Assembly: GCF_021462415.1 (NCBI RefSeq)
Contig: NZ_JAKEDS010000004.1
Coordinates: 62,001 to 126,000, forward strand
DNA: 64,000 nucleotides
DNA from: Rhodohalobacter sp. 614A
GTDB lineage: Bacteria; Bacteroidota; Rhodothermia; Balneolales; Balneolaceae
Reading direction: 5' to 3'
The position numbers and the translations under genes were made by a program. This document shows, piece by piece, positions 7,197-16,781 of this stretch; position 1 is the stretch's first letter, and each line of letters begins with the position of its first letter. Below the pieces are notes generated by a model. It ran no database searches. It had not been told where the DNA came from and saw only the letters and a list, made by a program, of their open reading frames with translations.

Positions 7197-8462
7197 TTAT
7201 TCAATCGTCAACTCAACACGTCTGTTCAGTTTACGTGCAGTTTCATTTTCATTCGGTACAAGAGGATCTGATTCACCAAATCCTTCTGTAGTAATTCTAT
7301 TTTCATCAATTCCTGATTTAACCAGGTATTCCTTCACAGCTGCTGCCCGACGTTCTGACAAGCCTTGATTATACTCATCAGTGCCGATATCACATGTATG
7401 GCCGGCAACATTGATACTTTCATCAGGATTTTGAGCAAGCGCTCGCACTACTTTCGCAAGTGTTGGCTTGGCACTTTCCCGAATCACAGATGAATCGAAT
7501 GCAAAGAGAATATCATTACCAATTGTCAGTTCAGTTCGGTCTTGTTCTTTAATCATCTGCTCGAGATTATCAAGACGTCTCTCCATTTCATCCATGCGTT
7601 CTTCAAGCATTTCGAGATATTCCTGATGTTCATCAAGACGTGCACTGTTGTCGCTAACTCTTTCATCCAAATCGTCTATACGTCGATCCAATTGATTGAT
7701 CAAACTTGGGTCGAGTGTAGGATCGTATTCATGCCAGTCTGCATCTCTGTCGCTGCCACCAAATTTAATCTGGATACCTGCTGTCAAAGCACTCCAGTTA
7801 TCTGGTGTACGTCTGTGCAAGTCAATTTGCAATTCCGGACGTGTTCTGAAACCATCAATCAGTTCAGAATTAGAGATGTAATAATCGTATTGTGCAAACA
7901 GGTCAATTCGTCGGCCTAAATTAAATCGAACACCGGGTCCGAAAGAAGCAAACATGGCCGGTTCATCGTGGTTCTCACCCTGAAAATGCTCCCAATTACT
8001 TGGTGCTTTATTGTTGACCTCGGTGGAAACATCATTGAAGATGAGCCCCAAGCCCACACTGGCATAAAGTTTTACATTTTCACTGTTTCCACCTAAAAGA
8101 CGGAGAATATCTGCCTGGGTAGAAATCGAGGATGTTATATAGCTATTCTCAAATTCTCTTTCAAAATAGTTATCATCATCCGGATTGGTTGTCATTTTAC
8201 CAAAAGTAAAATTGGTTTGTATGGCTAAAACCGGATTAGCAGCATAGCGAAGATTAAAGCCAAAAGTCGGATCATACTCCGTACCAATATTCATATGACC
8301 GATTGTGACTCCCCCCAACAAACCAATGCTTAATTTGCTTGGCGGTTCGTTTTCTTCCACCAGAGGATCATTTCCGTCTACCGTGTCCTGAGCACTGACT
8401 GTTGAGTAACCTAGTAAAGGTAACAGCAATGTAATGAGTAGTAGTTTGTAAAATGCTTTCAT
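7197..8462 (-). CDS. OmpA family outer-membrane/peptidoglycan-linking protein
   Basis: A 421-residue protein with a signal peptide (MKAFYKLLLITLLLPLLGYSTVSAQ), a ~220-residue N-terminal beta-barrel, a coiled coil of about 60 residues (LDRRIDDLDERVSDNSARLDEHQ...DNLEQMIKEQ) and a C-terminal OmpA/MotB domain. The last has the peptidoglycan-binding pattern (LFAFDSSVI, NVAGHTCDIG, YNQGLSERRA, NRRVELTI). The barrel sits in the outer membrane and the C-terminal domain grips the cell wall; the coiled coil probably spans part of the periplasm. It has a leader of about 100 bp with a TATAAT on the minus strand near 8566-8571, and a strong terminator, so it is probably a highly expressed single-gene unit. 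Confidence 0.93.
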   Translation of the reverse strand: MKAFYKLLLITLLLPLLGYSTVSAQDTVDGNDPLVEENEPPSKLSIGLLGGVTIGHMNIGTEYDPTFGFNLRYAANPVLAIQTNFTFGKMTTNPDDDNYFEREFENSYITSSISTQADILRLLGGNSENVKLYASVGLGLIFNDVSTEVNNKAPSNWEHFQGENHDEPAMFASFGPGVRFNLGRRIDLFAQYDYYISNSELIDGFRTRPELQIDLHRRTPDNWSALTAGIQIKFGGSDRDADWHEYDPTLDPSLINQLDRRIDDLDERVSDNSARLDEHQEYLEMLEERMDEMERRLDNLEQMIKEQDRTELTIGNDILFAFDSSVIRESAKPTLAKVVRALAQNPDESINVAGHTCDIGTDEYNQGLSERRAAAVKEYLVKSGIDENRITTEGFGESDPLVPNENETARKLNRRVELTIE

Positions 8463-8680
8463 AGTTATTTGTTAGTTATGATTAATATTGATCAATCATT
8501 TAAGTTGTTGAGTTATATGTTAAAACAGGCTTTGAGTTCCTTTCTTTCCTTGATGATTTAACTCATTATATAAAAAAATCATTTCCAAATTTTGATCGTT
8601 CCTGAGATCAAATCAATATAAAAATATACAATTCAAAGGATTATTGGAATAGATTTCTGTGTATCTAATTATTTTTGTTG

Positions 8681-8747
8681 GCTTCTGTCAATAAACCGAC
8701 TTGCAGATACCGATGATCTAAAAAGTAAGTTTAGAGCAGACAGAAGC
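8681..8747. other. Perfect 9-bp inverted repeat between the OmpA and lipoprotein genes
   Basis: GCTTCTGTC (8681-8689) and GACAGAAGC (8739-8747) are separated by 49 bases. On the minus strand this lies 14 bp after the lipoprotein stop and is followed by an A-rich, not U-rich, run. It could be a weak terminator of the recO-htrA-lipoprotein operon. The rest of the 299 bp gap is AT-rich leader of the OmpA gene with no further structure that I can see. Confidence 0.4.
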
Positions 8748-8761
8748 AAAAAGAAGATCTC

Positions 8762-9292
8762 TTAGAGAGGCAAACTGCTTAATTCTTCAAGGAACCGGGC
8801 ATCTTGCAACCGATCTTCAAACAAATTATAGAGCGTACTTTTAGTTAAGCTGGCCCTTGCATATGAATAGTGAATGCCCTGATCTGAAACATCATGTTTT
8901 CGTGTGAATGATGCTGATGTAAGCGGGAGATCTGATACGGTATTTCGCAGTTGAATGATAAAAGAAGGTGAACCGTATGTTGATCCATCGGGAGAATCTG
9001 CAAGATCTTCACGAATTTCTTCTGCCGTGCGGTCAATCTCAAAACGTAAATATTCCAGGGAATTTTGGGTTGATAATTCTACCGCTTTGGATGAATCAGT
9101 AGCAGATGCAAGGGAATATCCGTGCAAGGCAAGGGAATCTGATGAAAAATGAACGCCATCATTATACCATGTTGGAACTGTTGTTTCTGTAACAACAGGC
9201 TCCGTTTCCTGTGGCTGCTGAATTGTTTCCTGAGTTGATGAACACGCTGAATAGATAAAAAAAAGTGCTAAGCACCCAATAAAATATCTCAT
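8762..9292 (-). CDS. Putative lipoprotein, LPP20-like
   Basis: A 176-residue protein whose N-terminus MRYFIGCLALFFIYSACSS ends in a lipobox-like YSAC, so the mature protein probably starts at Cys17 with a lipid anchor. After a low-complexity linker rich in Q, E and T, it has the pattern VPTWYNDG ... LHGYSLASATDSSKAVELSTQNSL, which recalls LPP20-type lipoproteins (PxWY, then GxA with a helix of alternating alanines); this similarity is only by eye. It begins 4 bp after the HtrA stop codon, so the two are co-transcribed and may act together in periplasmic quality control. Confidence 0.6.
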   Translation of the reverse strand: MRYFIGCLALFFIYSACSSTQETIQQPQETEPVVTETTVPTWYNDGVHFSSDSLALHGYSLASATDSSKAVELSTQNSLEYLRFEIDRTAEEIREDLADSPDGSTYGSPSFIIQLRNTVSDLPLTSASFTRKHDVSDQGIHYSYARASLTKSTLYNLFEDRLQDARFLEELSSLPL

Positions 9293-9296
9293 TAAA

Positions 9297-10835
9297 TTAA
9301 TTTAGCTTATAGAAGCCGATAGCTCCGTCTGTAGTTCTCAATTTTAAGTCTAAAGATCTGTTGTTTTCAAGAGAATTTGAAATCTCTTTTTCAATATTTC
9401 CCAGATCGTCTGCAATGACTCCATTTAATTCCAAAAGCTCGGCACCTTCTTTTAGTCCTTTATTCCAGGCCTCAGAGTTTGGATGAACACGATAAAGATA
9501 GATGTTGAACTTATCGGGATTTTCCGGTGTAGCAAGTGCTCGCAGTGTGAAGCCGAGAGATCCAAATCGTTGATGTTCAATTCCACGGTCTGAACCACTT
9601 TCGGGAATCTCTTCCCATTGTTCCAGTTCATCTTCTTCTTCATCCAAATTCTGCATTCGGGCTACCGGTTCCGGAACTTTTCTTTCCTCAAGCGTGAGTA
9701 CCCGCTCAAATGTTTGGCCGGATCTCCAGATTGTCAGGTTTACCTCATCTTCGGGCCGGAACATAGCCACTCTTTCCTGCAATAAGTTCGATTCGTTAAC
9801 CGTCTCTCCGTTTACAGCAAGTATTACATCATCAGGACGTAACCCGGCTTCTTCAGCAGGTGAACCCACAACACCGCTGATCATCACGCCCTGGATTTGA
9901 TCCAGGCCGATACGAGCTGCGGTTTGGGCATCCACCGTTTGAATCTGTACTCCCATCAATCCCCTTTTGGGTTCGCCGAATTCAATGATATCTCTGGCAA
10001 TTTTCAAGGCAAGGTTACTCGGCACGGCAAATCCATACCCTTGGTAAGATCCGCTTTGAGTAGCAATGGCTGTATTGATTCCAATCAACTCGCCACTGGT
10101 ATTTACGAGAGCACCACCACTATTTCCACGATTGATGGCAGCATCTGTTTGGATAAAACTTTCAATTCTGTATTCATCATTAATAATCTGAACGTCCCGG
10201 CTGAGAGCTCCAACAATTCCGGCGGTCACTGTTGAACGTAATCGGAAAGGATTGCCAATGGCCAGGACCCACTCGCCCACTTCAACCTGATCGGAATTCC
10301 CGATAACAGCAGCTGGTAATTCAGCACCATCAATTTTCAGCACTGCAAGATCGGTACTTGAATCCCGCCCTACGATTCTTGCTTCAAATGTACGTTTATC
10401 ATTCAGCGTAACGGTGATACCTTCGCGGACCGCATCTTCAATAACATGATTGTTGGTGAGAATATAACCGTCTCTTGAAATGAGTACGCCTGATCCAACC
10501 GTCCGGGCTCTTGGCGGAAGAAACCGTTCCCAGAATCCATCCTCTTCTGGCTCCTCATCGTCAGACCTTCGATTGTTATTTGTAACGATGGTTTCGATGT
10601 AAACCACGGTAGGAGTCACTTTTTTTGCCGCTGTTCTGAAAATAAAGCGGTCATCAATTTTTTCAAGATCTTCATCACTCCAAAAAGGTTCGGCACTTCT
10701 GTTGACTTCCGTGACTTTTACTTCGGCCAAATCGAGCTGAAAAGATCCATTCCGAAACAACATCAGTATCATCCCCATCATAACTCCAATAAGTATGAGC
10801 AGGATACCGGAAAGAATTTTATCGCGAAATTTCAT
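9297..10835 (-). CDS. HtrA/Deg-type periplasmic serine protease with two PDZ domains
   Basis: A 512-residue protein anchored by an N-terminal membrane helix (about 8-27, ILSGILLILIGVMMGMILML). The trypsin-like domain has all three catalytic residues: His130 (TNNHVIED), Asp162 (SSTDLAVL) and Ser239 in NRGNSGGAL. Two PDZ domains follow, the first starting near GVQIQTVD, the second in the last 100 residues and joined by an acidic linker (NLDEEEDELEQWEEIPE). Such proteases degrade or refold damaged envelope proteins. It is translated right after recO (1 bp apart) and followed by a lipoprotein gene. The second PDZ ends in a diverged GxG-poor form, possibly regulatory. Confidence 0.93.
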   Translation of the reverse strand: MKFRDKILSGILLILIGVMMGMILMLFRNGSFQLDLAEVKVTEVNRSAEPFWSDEDLEKIDDRFIFRTAAKKVTPTVVYIETIVTNNNRRSDDEEPEEDGFWERFLPPRARTVGSGVLISRDGYILTNNHVIEDAVREGITVTLNDKRTFEARIVGRDSSTDLAVLKIDGAELPAAVIGNSDQVEVGEWVLAIGNPFRLRSTVTAGIVGALSRDVQIINDEYRIESFIQTDAAINRGNSGGALVNTSGELIGINTAIATQSGSYQGYGFAVPSNLALKIARDIIEFGEPKRGLMGVQIQTVDAQTAARIGLDQIQGVMISGVVGSPAEEAGLRPDDVILAVNGETVNESNLLQERVAMFRPEDEVNLTIWRSGQTFERVLTLEERKVPEPVARMQNLDEEEDELEQWEEIPESGSDRGIEHQRFGSLGFTLRALATPENPDKFNIYLYRVHPNSEAWNKGLKEGAELLELNGVIADDLGNIEKEISNSLENNRSLDLKLRTTDGAIGFYKLN

Positions 10836-10836
10836 A

Positions 10837-11577
10837 TCAGTTATTCAAAATCTTTTCAAAAATTTGGTCGGATTTACGGGGCTTTACTCCTTCTACATGG
10901 TAACGAATATATTTGTCTAAATATTCAATTAACTCACTTAGTTCACTTTTTTTAAAATCCGTCTCAAAAATGGATTCCTTTTTTGAATGTAGTGATTTCT
11001 TTAAAAAAATAAATTGCTGCCACGTAAGACGAATGGACTGATCGCCCTCGGCCTTTGATGATAACGTACCTGATTCTATATTCATATAACCGGCGGATGT
11101 TTCTTCATCCACAGACGGATCCTGTTGTAACCCAATACCAATGAGCTCCATGACCCGAAGCTGTACATAGGGGAAAATAACCCGGCTCGTTTTTTCGTAT
11201 TCGTTGACCCAACTCAGAAATTTTACAACGAAAGCAAATAGAGGTTCATTCACTTCATTTTCATGCAAAACCTGGTTGATCAGCTCCAGTGTTGTTGTGG
11301 CAATGGCCATCTTTTCAAGGTCAATGCGAAGCTGGTCGAGCTTTAACATGGCCGAAGCTTCCGAGAGGGTTTGAACGCTTCGGGTTGGTTTTACATACAC
11401 CACAACTTCCAGAACCTGCCCGGGCACCATAAGAGCAGCAAATTTGCTTTTGGGCCTCTTCGCCCCTTTTGCGATAACTGCAATAATGCCGTGCTTACGG
11501 GTGAACAAAGTAACAATCTGACTCGATTCACTGTAATCAATCGTTCTGAGCACAACGGATTCTGTTTTCGTAACCAT
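10837..11577 (-). CDS. recO: DNA repair protein RecO
   Basis: At 246 residues this is the normal length. The N-terminus VTKTESVVLRTIDYSESSQIVTLFTRKHGIIAVIAKGAKRPKSK is the RecO OB-fold signature. The C-terminal helical part lacks the four-cysteine zinc finger seen in some RecO proteins. RecO helps load RecA on gapped DNA, with RecF and RecR, which are not in the window. It is first in an operon with htrA; the pairing of repair and envelope protease genes probably reflects gene order only. Confidence 0.92.
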   Translation of the reverse strand: MVTKTESVVLRTIDYSESSQIVTLFTRKHGIIAVIAKGAKRPKSKFAALMVPGQVLEVVVYVKPTRSVQTLSEASAMLKLDQLRIDLEKMAIATTTLELINQVLHENEVNEPLFAFVVKFLSWVNEYEKTSRVIFPYVQLRVMELIGIGLQQDPSVDEETSAGYMNIESGTLSSKAEGDQSIRLTWQQFIFLKKSLHSKKESIFETDFKKSELSELIEYLDKYIRYHVEGVKPRKSDQIFEKILNN

Positions 11578-11719
11578 AAAATATACCCTGACTACTTCTT
11601 ATTTCCTTTATATTTCAGACACATAATATCATGTAAAGCTTTTTGCTCATTTGACTGAATATATGCAAGCTTAGCAGAAATAGATTGCTCATTGGTTCTA
11701 CTCAACACGAAAATATGAT

Positions 11720-12661
11720 ATGAAAGTTTATGTAATTATTGTAACTCATAATCCCAAACCATGGTTAAGAAAATGTCTTGACAGCCTGTTAAATTCTAAC
11801 CTGGATCTTCATCCCATTATCGTAGATAACCATTCTGAAGATGGCTCTGTAGAGATTATTAAAAATGAGTATCCTGATTTTCATCTTATTGAATTGGGTG
11901 AAAATGTTGGTTTCGCAGAGGCAAATAATATGGCGATGAAGAAAGCATTATCCCAAAAATGTGATTTTGTATTTCTTCTGAACCAGGATGCATGGATGGA
12001 ACCGAACACTATTGAGAACCTTGTCTCGACAGCTCAGGAGTTCCCGGAATATGGAGTCCTGAGCCCTATTCATATGAACAGATCCGGAGAACTGCTAGAC
12101 TTTAACTATATCCGGTACATTTCCAATCCAGAGGATGAAGGCAGGAATTATTACTCTGATTTAATCAGAGGTAAAAATCTACAGTCACTATACAGGGTCA
12201 ACTTTGTGAATGCTGCGGCCTGGCTAATCTCGAGGGAATGCCTGATGAAAGTGGGATTTTTTGAAGATCGATTATTCAAACATTACGATGAAGACAGGAA
12301 CTACATCCAAAGAGCTACCTTTCACAATTTCAAAACCGGGATCGTACCCGATTCTTTGATTTTTCACGATCGAGAAGACCGAAACGGAACAAAAATCAAA
12401 ACAAAATTTTCTCTGCCGCCGGATATTTCTCATTTCATACTGAATGGAAGTAATATATTAGATGATAAAGCTGTCAGCCGTATGAAAGCTGAAATCAGCA
12501 TGGATTTAAAACGGTCTATCAAAGAGTTTCTCTTTCTGAATTTCAAAAGATCAGGCCGCTTTTTAAAATCATATCGAACAAAGAAACAGTTATTGCCGCT
12601 TATCCTTGCGTGCAGAGAAAAATTCATGGAAATCAATCCACCGGACAATTTCCATGAATAA
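11720..12661 (+). CDS. Family 2 glycosyltransferase (rhamnosyltransferase-like)
   Basis: A 313-residue protein with the GT2 Rossmann-like fold: MKVYVIIVTHNPKPWLRKCLDSLL for the nucleotide site, HPIIVDNHSEDGS, and LLNQDAWMEPNTI at the acidic metal/donor position, close to the LLNPDA form of the WcaG/rhamnosyltransferase subgroup. FVNAAAWLISRECLMKVGFFEDRLFKHYDEDRNY is the typical acceptor region with the ED motif. No membrane helix, so it acts at the inner face of the membrane on a nascent surface glycan. It is a single gene, convergent with the RND gene (7 bp apart). Donor and acceptor cannot be told from sequence. Confidence 0.88.
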   Translation: MKVYVIIVTHNPKPWLRKCLDSLLNSNLDLHPIIVDNHSEDGSVEIIKNEYPDFHLIELGENVGFAEANNMAMKKALSQKCDFVFLLNQDAWMEPNTIENLVSTAQEFPEYGVLSPIHMNRSGELLDFNYIRYISNPEDEGRNYYSDLIRGKNLQSLYRVNFVNAAAWLISRECLMKVGFFEDRLFKHYDEDRNYIQRATFHNFKTGIVPDSLIFHDREDRNGTKIKTKFSLPPDISHFILNGSNILDDKAVSRMKAEISMDLKRSIKEFLFLNFKRSGRFLKSYRTKKQLLPLILACREKFMEINPPDNFHE

Positions 12662-12668
12662 AATACTC

Positions 12669-15185
12669 TCAATCGTGTATCATCTGTTTGTCTTCCAAAA
12701 CCTGAACTATTGATGGCAAAAGAATAAGAGCTGCCAAGAGTGTCATGCCAATTCCAACGACGGCCATCACCCCAATGGATTGTAATCCCGGATGATTGGT
12801 AAACAGCAGACCGGCAAAACCCATCATGGTTGTCAGTGAACCAATGGTTATGTGCTGTCCCGTACTTGACAGAACTTCCCACATATTCTTCTTGCCTTCG
12901 TCACGAAAACGGTGTGCAAGGTGTACACCATTATCACACCCAATACCAAGAATAGCCGGCAAAACTACAAGATTGTAGAAATTAAATTTGAGGCCAAATA
13001 CCAACAAAATTCCAAAGAGCCAAAGCAACCCAATCAGAAGTGGAATGAGTGCAATCAGCGTCCAGCGGAAGCTCCGGAAGGATATGAAAATGAGTATAAA
13101 CACCACAATAAATGTTGCCGTAACCATGTAGGGACTCTCCTTTCGCATCAGGTCGAGCATGGTGGCTGCTACAATGGATGTACTCGCCGAATGGTATACT
13201 TTTCCATCATCGAGAGTTATGTTGCCAATTTCTTCCTTGAACGCAATGGACCTCAACCCGTCAGATAATCCCGATTTGGGATACACAATGACAAAACGGC
13301 CGATCTCGCCATCTTTCGTCATAAACCGGTTTTTTAAATATTCCGGTATGCGATTATCCTCAAGGGGTTCCGTGGTTTGCGAACCTCTTCGAAGAATATC
13401 CAGGTTTTCACTTTCCTGGCCTACTATAAAATCGTTTTGAAGCAGTTGCCGAATTCTTGAAATGTGTTCAAGCTTCTCATTTGCTCTCTCTTCAGTTGGG
13501 GGAAACCGCTCCTGAAGTGCTTCAGCGTCATCAATTAGAGTATTGGGATTTGTATTCATTTTCTCCCGTACCTTATCAAGTACTTTGAAAACATCCTCCG
13601 TATTATCGGCCACAATGTAAGCGGGATTTCTGCGGGTATTACTGTCGGCCCCTTGAATAAAATCCCTGAACTCCTCATACTCTTCGAACTCCGGTTCTAG
13701 CTCACCGAAATCATATTCAAACCGAAGATTTCCAACGAAAAGAAGTACAACTACCGACACTAAAACACCCGTGCCTACAATAAGTTTTGAAAAAGGAAAT
13801 CGCCTGATTGCAGGTTCTGTTGAAACTTCTTCGGATCTCTTAATTAACAATATCCAGTTCCAGCGGTCGAATATTACGATGAGAGACGGTAAGACATACA
13901 ACATACAGAAAAGTGCCAGAATGATACCCAGGCCCGCTATAAATCCAAATTCAGAGAAACCTCTGAAATCTGCTACAAGAAGTATGAACAAGGCTGAAGC
14001 TGTAGTAACGGCACTTACCAAAATTGCCGTTCCCGTTTTTTGGTAGGATGAGATGATACTCTTCTCAATGGATTCGCCTGTTGAGCGGATTTCAATATAA
14101 CGGGCGTAATAATGGATCCCGTAATCAATCCCCAATCCAAAAAGAATGACGAATAAGACAGAGGTCATTGTATTTAAAACACCCAGTACCAAATAAACAA
14201 TGCCAAAGGTCCATGCTAAACTGATTAAAAGCGGCAGGCCAATAATGAGAATAGGAACCGGCAACCGGATAATGTGCTGAAAAATACCGTACTGCTGATC
14301 GCTGTCTACTCCCCTTCGGTAGTTGAAATATTTCTTGATACCAAAGTAGAGCATCACCAAAAGAATGACACTGGAAATTCCAAGAGAAAAGCTATTGTAA
14401 ACGTCATTCATAATCGATTCAAATTCGTTTAAATGACGCTTTAGCCGTCCCCCGAATTGTACTTCCATTTCGGGGTGATAAGAAGCCGGGTTCATGGAAT
14501 CAATCAGGTCCTGGTACTCTTCAAACATATCTTCCAGGTAACGAATATCATTTTGCGAACCGGCAGGATATAGCGAAAGCAAAACAAGAGTACTGTCGAC
14601 ATTGACAGGATATTCAGAAGGAATCAAACTATCGTAGCTCTCTCTGAAATCATCTATCTCTTCAGAGCCTTCATCAGTTTCCTCCTCATCTTCAAAGTCA
14701 TCCGTAAAATCTATAAAAAACGGGTTTGCTTCCTCCCTTGCCTTATCAATTTCCTGCTGTAAAAAATCTTCGATCTGTTGAAGTTCCGGGATTGTGGCAA
14801 GATAAAGGGCATTGTCTTTTAGAACATCCGTTTCCCGTTTTAGCTCTGCCCTGTTAAAATAGTTAATGTTTAATCTTGAATTGTGCAACTGAAGGCTGCT
14901 GTCCATCAGGGCATTTGCAAATTCCAGGTTTGCCTCAAAACTCGGTGATTTTATCCCGACTTTCATTTCAGTTTCGCCACCAGCTATTTCCTGCAGATGC
15001 TCAAGTGCTTGAACATTCGGGTGAGAATCCGGAAGAAGATTGGCAATATCTGTATCAATTTTCAATTGAAGGGCGTATATCCCTCCCAAAACAGCAAGCC
15101 CGATTGATATGATAAGTACCCAAAATGGATGACGGGTATTAAACTCAACAAGGGGTTGTAAAAATCGTATTAGTTTCTGCATCAA
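12669..15185 (-). CDS. RND/MMPL family exporter
   Basis: An 838-residue membrane protein with the internal two-fold repeat of RND transporters. One membrane helix near the N-terminus (PFWVLIISIGLAVLGGIYAL) is followed by a large periplasmic loop (40-245). Five helices (about 250-440) include a GLGIDYGIHYYARY core. A second helix near 465 precedes another periplasmic loop, and a last cluster carries GIGCDNGVHLAHRF and a MMGFAGLLF helix. The conserved acidic residues in the two GxG(D/C)D helices are proton-relay candidates. The length and single-subunit layout fit the MMPL/hopanoid-lipid exporter group, not the three-part drug pumps. No fusion-protein gene is adjacent. Substrate unknown, probably a lipid or envelope component. 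Confidence 0.88.
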   Translation of the reverse strand: MMQKLIRFLQPLVEFNTRHPFWVLIISIGLAVLGGIYALQLKIDTDIANLLPDSHPNVQALEHLQEIAGGETEMKVGIKSPSFEANLEFANALMDSSLQLHNSRLNINYFNRAELKRETDVLKDNALYLATIPELQQIEDFLQQEIDKAREEANPFFIDFTDDFEDEEETDEGSEEIDDFRESYDSLIPSEYPVNVDSTLVLLSLYPAGSQNDIRYLEDMFEEYQDLIDSMNPASYHPEMEVQFGGRLKRHLNEFESIMNDVYNSFSLGISSVILLVMLYFGIKKYFNYRRGVDSDQQYGIFQHIIRLPVPILIIGLPLLISLAWTFGIVYLVLGVLNTMTSVLFVILFGLGIDYGIHYYARYIEIRSTGESIEKSIISSYQKTGTAILVSAVTTASALFILLVADFRGFSEFGFIAGLGIILALFCMLYVLPSLIVIFDRWNWILLIKRSEEVSTEPAIRRFPFSKLIVGTGVLVSVVVLLFVGNLRFEYDFGELEPEFEEYEEFRDFIQGADSNTRRNPAYIVADNTEDVFKVLDKVREKMNTNPNTLIDDAEALQERFPPTEERANEKLEHISRIRQLLQNDFIVGQESENLDILRRGSQTTEPLEDNRIPEYLKNRFMTKDGEIGRFVIVYPKSGLSDGLRSIAFKEEIGNITLDDGKVYHSASTSIVAATMLDLMRKESPYMVTATFIVVFILIFISFRSFRWTLIALIPLLIGLLWLFGILLVFGLKFNFYNLVVLPAILGIGCDNGVHLAHRFRDEGKKNMWEVLSSTGQHITIGSLTTMMGFAGLLFTNHPGLQSIGVMAVVGIGMTLLAALILLPSIVQVLEDKQMIHD

Positions 15186-15283
15186 TTTTTATGTGTACAC
15201 AAGTAAATCACGTAAAATAAGTAATCTCTCACTTAAAAGTGATTTTGATTAAACTGTCCATTCAGTTTTCAACTTATATAATG

Positions 15284-15299
15284 AGCAGTAATTACTGCT
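15284..15299. promoter_or_regulatory. Perfect 16-bp palindrome in a divergent promoter
   Basis: AGCAGTAATTACTGCT reads the same on both strands. It sits about 100 bp from the RND start and 75 bp from the first WP-motif gene, so one regulator dimer could control both directions. No matching site was found elsewhere by eye. Confidence 0.45.
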
Positions 15300-15372
15300 A
15301 AAAAGTTCAAAGTTTTTTAAAATCATTTATCTTTAGAGAGTCATCTGCTAATACATAAAAATTTTAAAATAA

Positions 15373-15873
15373 ATGACAAAGTCTCACTCAAGAAGAGCCA
15401 TGAAAATTATCGGCATTATACTTCTTTGTTACGGAGTTCTTGTCGCTTCTCACAAAGGTGAATTTTGGCCCTTCAGTATTTATCCAATGTTTTCAAAAGC
15501 CGGAAATCCCTGGACAAGGGCAATCGTGCTGGATGTAACAAATACTCCTGATGATGAAATCTGGGAACCGAGTACTCTCTCCGACTTATCTGTTGAACCC
15601 ATTGCTATTGGAAGCTATGGAGTTGACCAGATCGATTTTTCAAATTTCATCTCAAAAACTGAAAATTGGACAGAAAGCCGCCGAAATGCGCTCCGCACAA
15701 TGTTTGGGCCCGGTAATATTGGTTCTGAACGATGGATGACAGCTAAAGTAAATGGCAGATTGGTTGGGGCAGATTCAGTTGTGGTTGTTATTCAACCTTT
15801 TCTTTTGGTTACTGCAGATTCCGTTTATGTAAATCCACGGCTTGAAGAATCAGATTATTTTAGAGGTGAGTAG
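15373..15873 (+). CDS. Small WP-motif membrane-anchored protein, partner of the HTTM-like protein (pair 1)
   Basis: 166 residues; a start at the internal ATG (15400) is equally possible. One membrane helix near the N-terminus (IIGIILLCYGVLVASHKG) is followed at once by EFWPFSIYPMFSKAG, and the rest is soluble and beta-rich, so it should hang outside the inner membrane. The gene 2 kb away at 17897-18379 has the same plan with EPWPAFVFPGFKN after its helix. Both are coupled to a multi-helix membrane protein. Motifs of the WPFxxYPMF kind occur in small proteins next to HTTM genes in other bacteria (from memory of the family, not searched). No enzyme motif is visible. Function unknown. Confidence 0.6.
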   Translation: MTKSHSRRAMKIIGIILLCYGVLVASHKGEFWPFSIYPMFSKAGNPWTRAIVLDVTNTPDDEIWEPSTLSDLSVEPIAIGSYGVDQIDFSNFISKTENWTESRRNALRTMFGPGNIGSERWMTAKVNGRLVGADSVVVVIQPFLLVTADSVYVNPRLEESDYFRGE

Positions 15874-15874
15874 T

Positions 15875-16765
15875 ATGAAATGGTATGAAAAAATTGCAGA
15901 TCAACTATTTGAACCCAATCGAAGTGTTTCTCCCGGGGAACTTTGGTTCTTCAAATTTTTTGAACTCTTTATCGTCTCGTATGTAATTAAATATGCCTGG
16001 GAATGGGGCTTTTATGCACAACTACGCAATTTCGAAGTTGTACTGCCCCTGGGGCTTGCCAACTATATCGATGTTTCGCTTTTCTTTCAAAATCAGCTTG
16101 CACTTGTTGTTGCCGGTTTGATAACCGTATTTGCCGTTCTGGCTTTCTTTCGCCTCGGTACAAAATGGATGTACCCCCTCGTGATGTTCCTTCTGCACAT
16201 GCAATATGTGATCCGTTTTTCTCAGGGAGAAATCCCCCACAGTTCAAACCTGATCGGGATGGCCGTTTTCTGTTTTACAATCGGCGCTATTTTCTTTCCC
16301 GGCAAAAAGCAGATGCCCCGATTTGTTATGGGATCCATTATTTTCTTTGTAGGCTTGGGATATACATCCTCATTTATAGCCAAAATGATAGGCACCGGCA
16401 TCCATTGGTTTGACGGCCGACATCTTTGGCTATGGATTAGCGAAAAAAGCATTGATATTCTTTCCAGGGAAGGAGTGTACAGCCCGAATTTTCTACAACA
16501 AATGGCTCTAAAAAGTACGGCCATAGCTTCTGTGATCCTGCTCTTCGGCTGGTTCACCGAAATGATTGGAGTAACCTTGTGGTGGAAAAAACTTCGTCCG
16601 TATACCGTCACACTTATCATCGGGATGCATCTGGGGATTACAATGACCATGAACATCCGGTTTGATGCATTCGTCATTCAATTGATTTTAATCGGCTATC
16701 CCTGGTATAAATTGCTCGACTCTGTTATCAAAACAACACCAGACTGGATCGAACGAACCATTTGA
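15875..16765 (+). CDS. HTTM-like integral membrane protein (pair 1)
   Basis: Starts at the ATG one base after the stop of the small partner gene (TAGTATG); an upstream TTG in the same frame is not needed. The 296 residues hold about seven membrane helices. The spacing of helices and the patterns GELWFFKFFELFIVSY, KMIGTGIHWFDGRHLWLWI and LFGWFTEMIGV..MHLGI resemble the HTTM/vitamin K-dependent carboxylase-like superfamily, without a carboxylase-specific Cys pair or His-rich active site that I can recognise. The direct coupling to a membrane-anchored protein implies a complex. It converges on pair 2 with a 16 bp gap. Confidence 0.6.
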   Translation: MKWYEKIADQLFEPNRSVSPGELWFFKFFELFIVSYVIKYAWEWGFYAQLRNFEVVLPLGLANYIDVSLFFQNQLALVVAGLITVFAVLAFFRLGTKWMYPLVMFLLHMQYVIRFSQGEIPHSSNLIGMAVFCFTIGAIFFPGKKQMPRFVMGSIIFFVGLGYTSSFIAKMIGTGIHWFDGRHLWLWISEKSIDILSREGVYSPNFLQQMALKSTAIASVILLFGWFTEMIGVTLWWKKLRPYTVTLIIGMHLGITMTMNIRFDAFVIQLILIGYPWYKLLDSVIKTTPDWIERTI

Positions 16766-16781
16766 TGACTGTTTGAAAAGT

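Noticed and set aside
12430-12882. 150-codon minus-strand frame across the GT2/RND junction
   Set aside because: Overlaps the ends of two confident genes in other frames, and has no recognisable domain.
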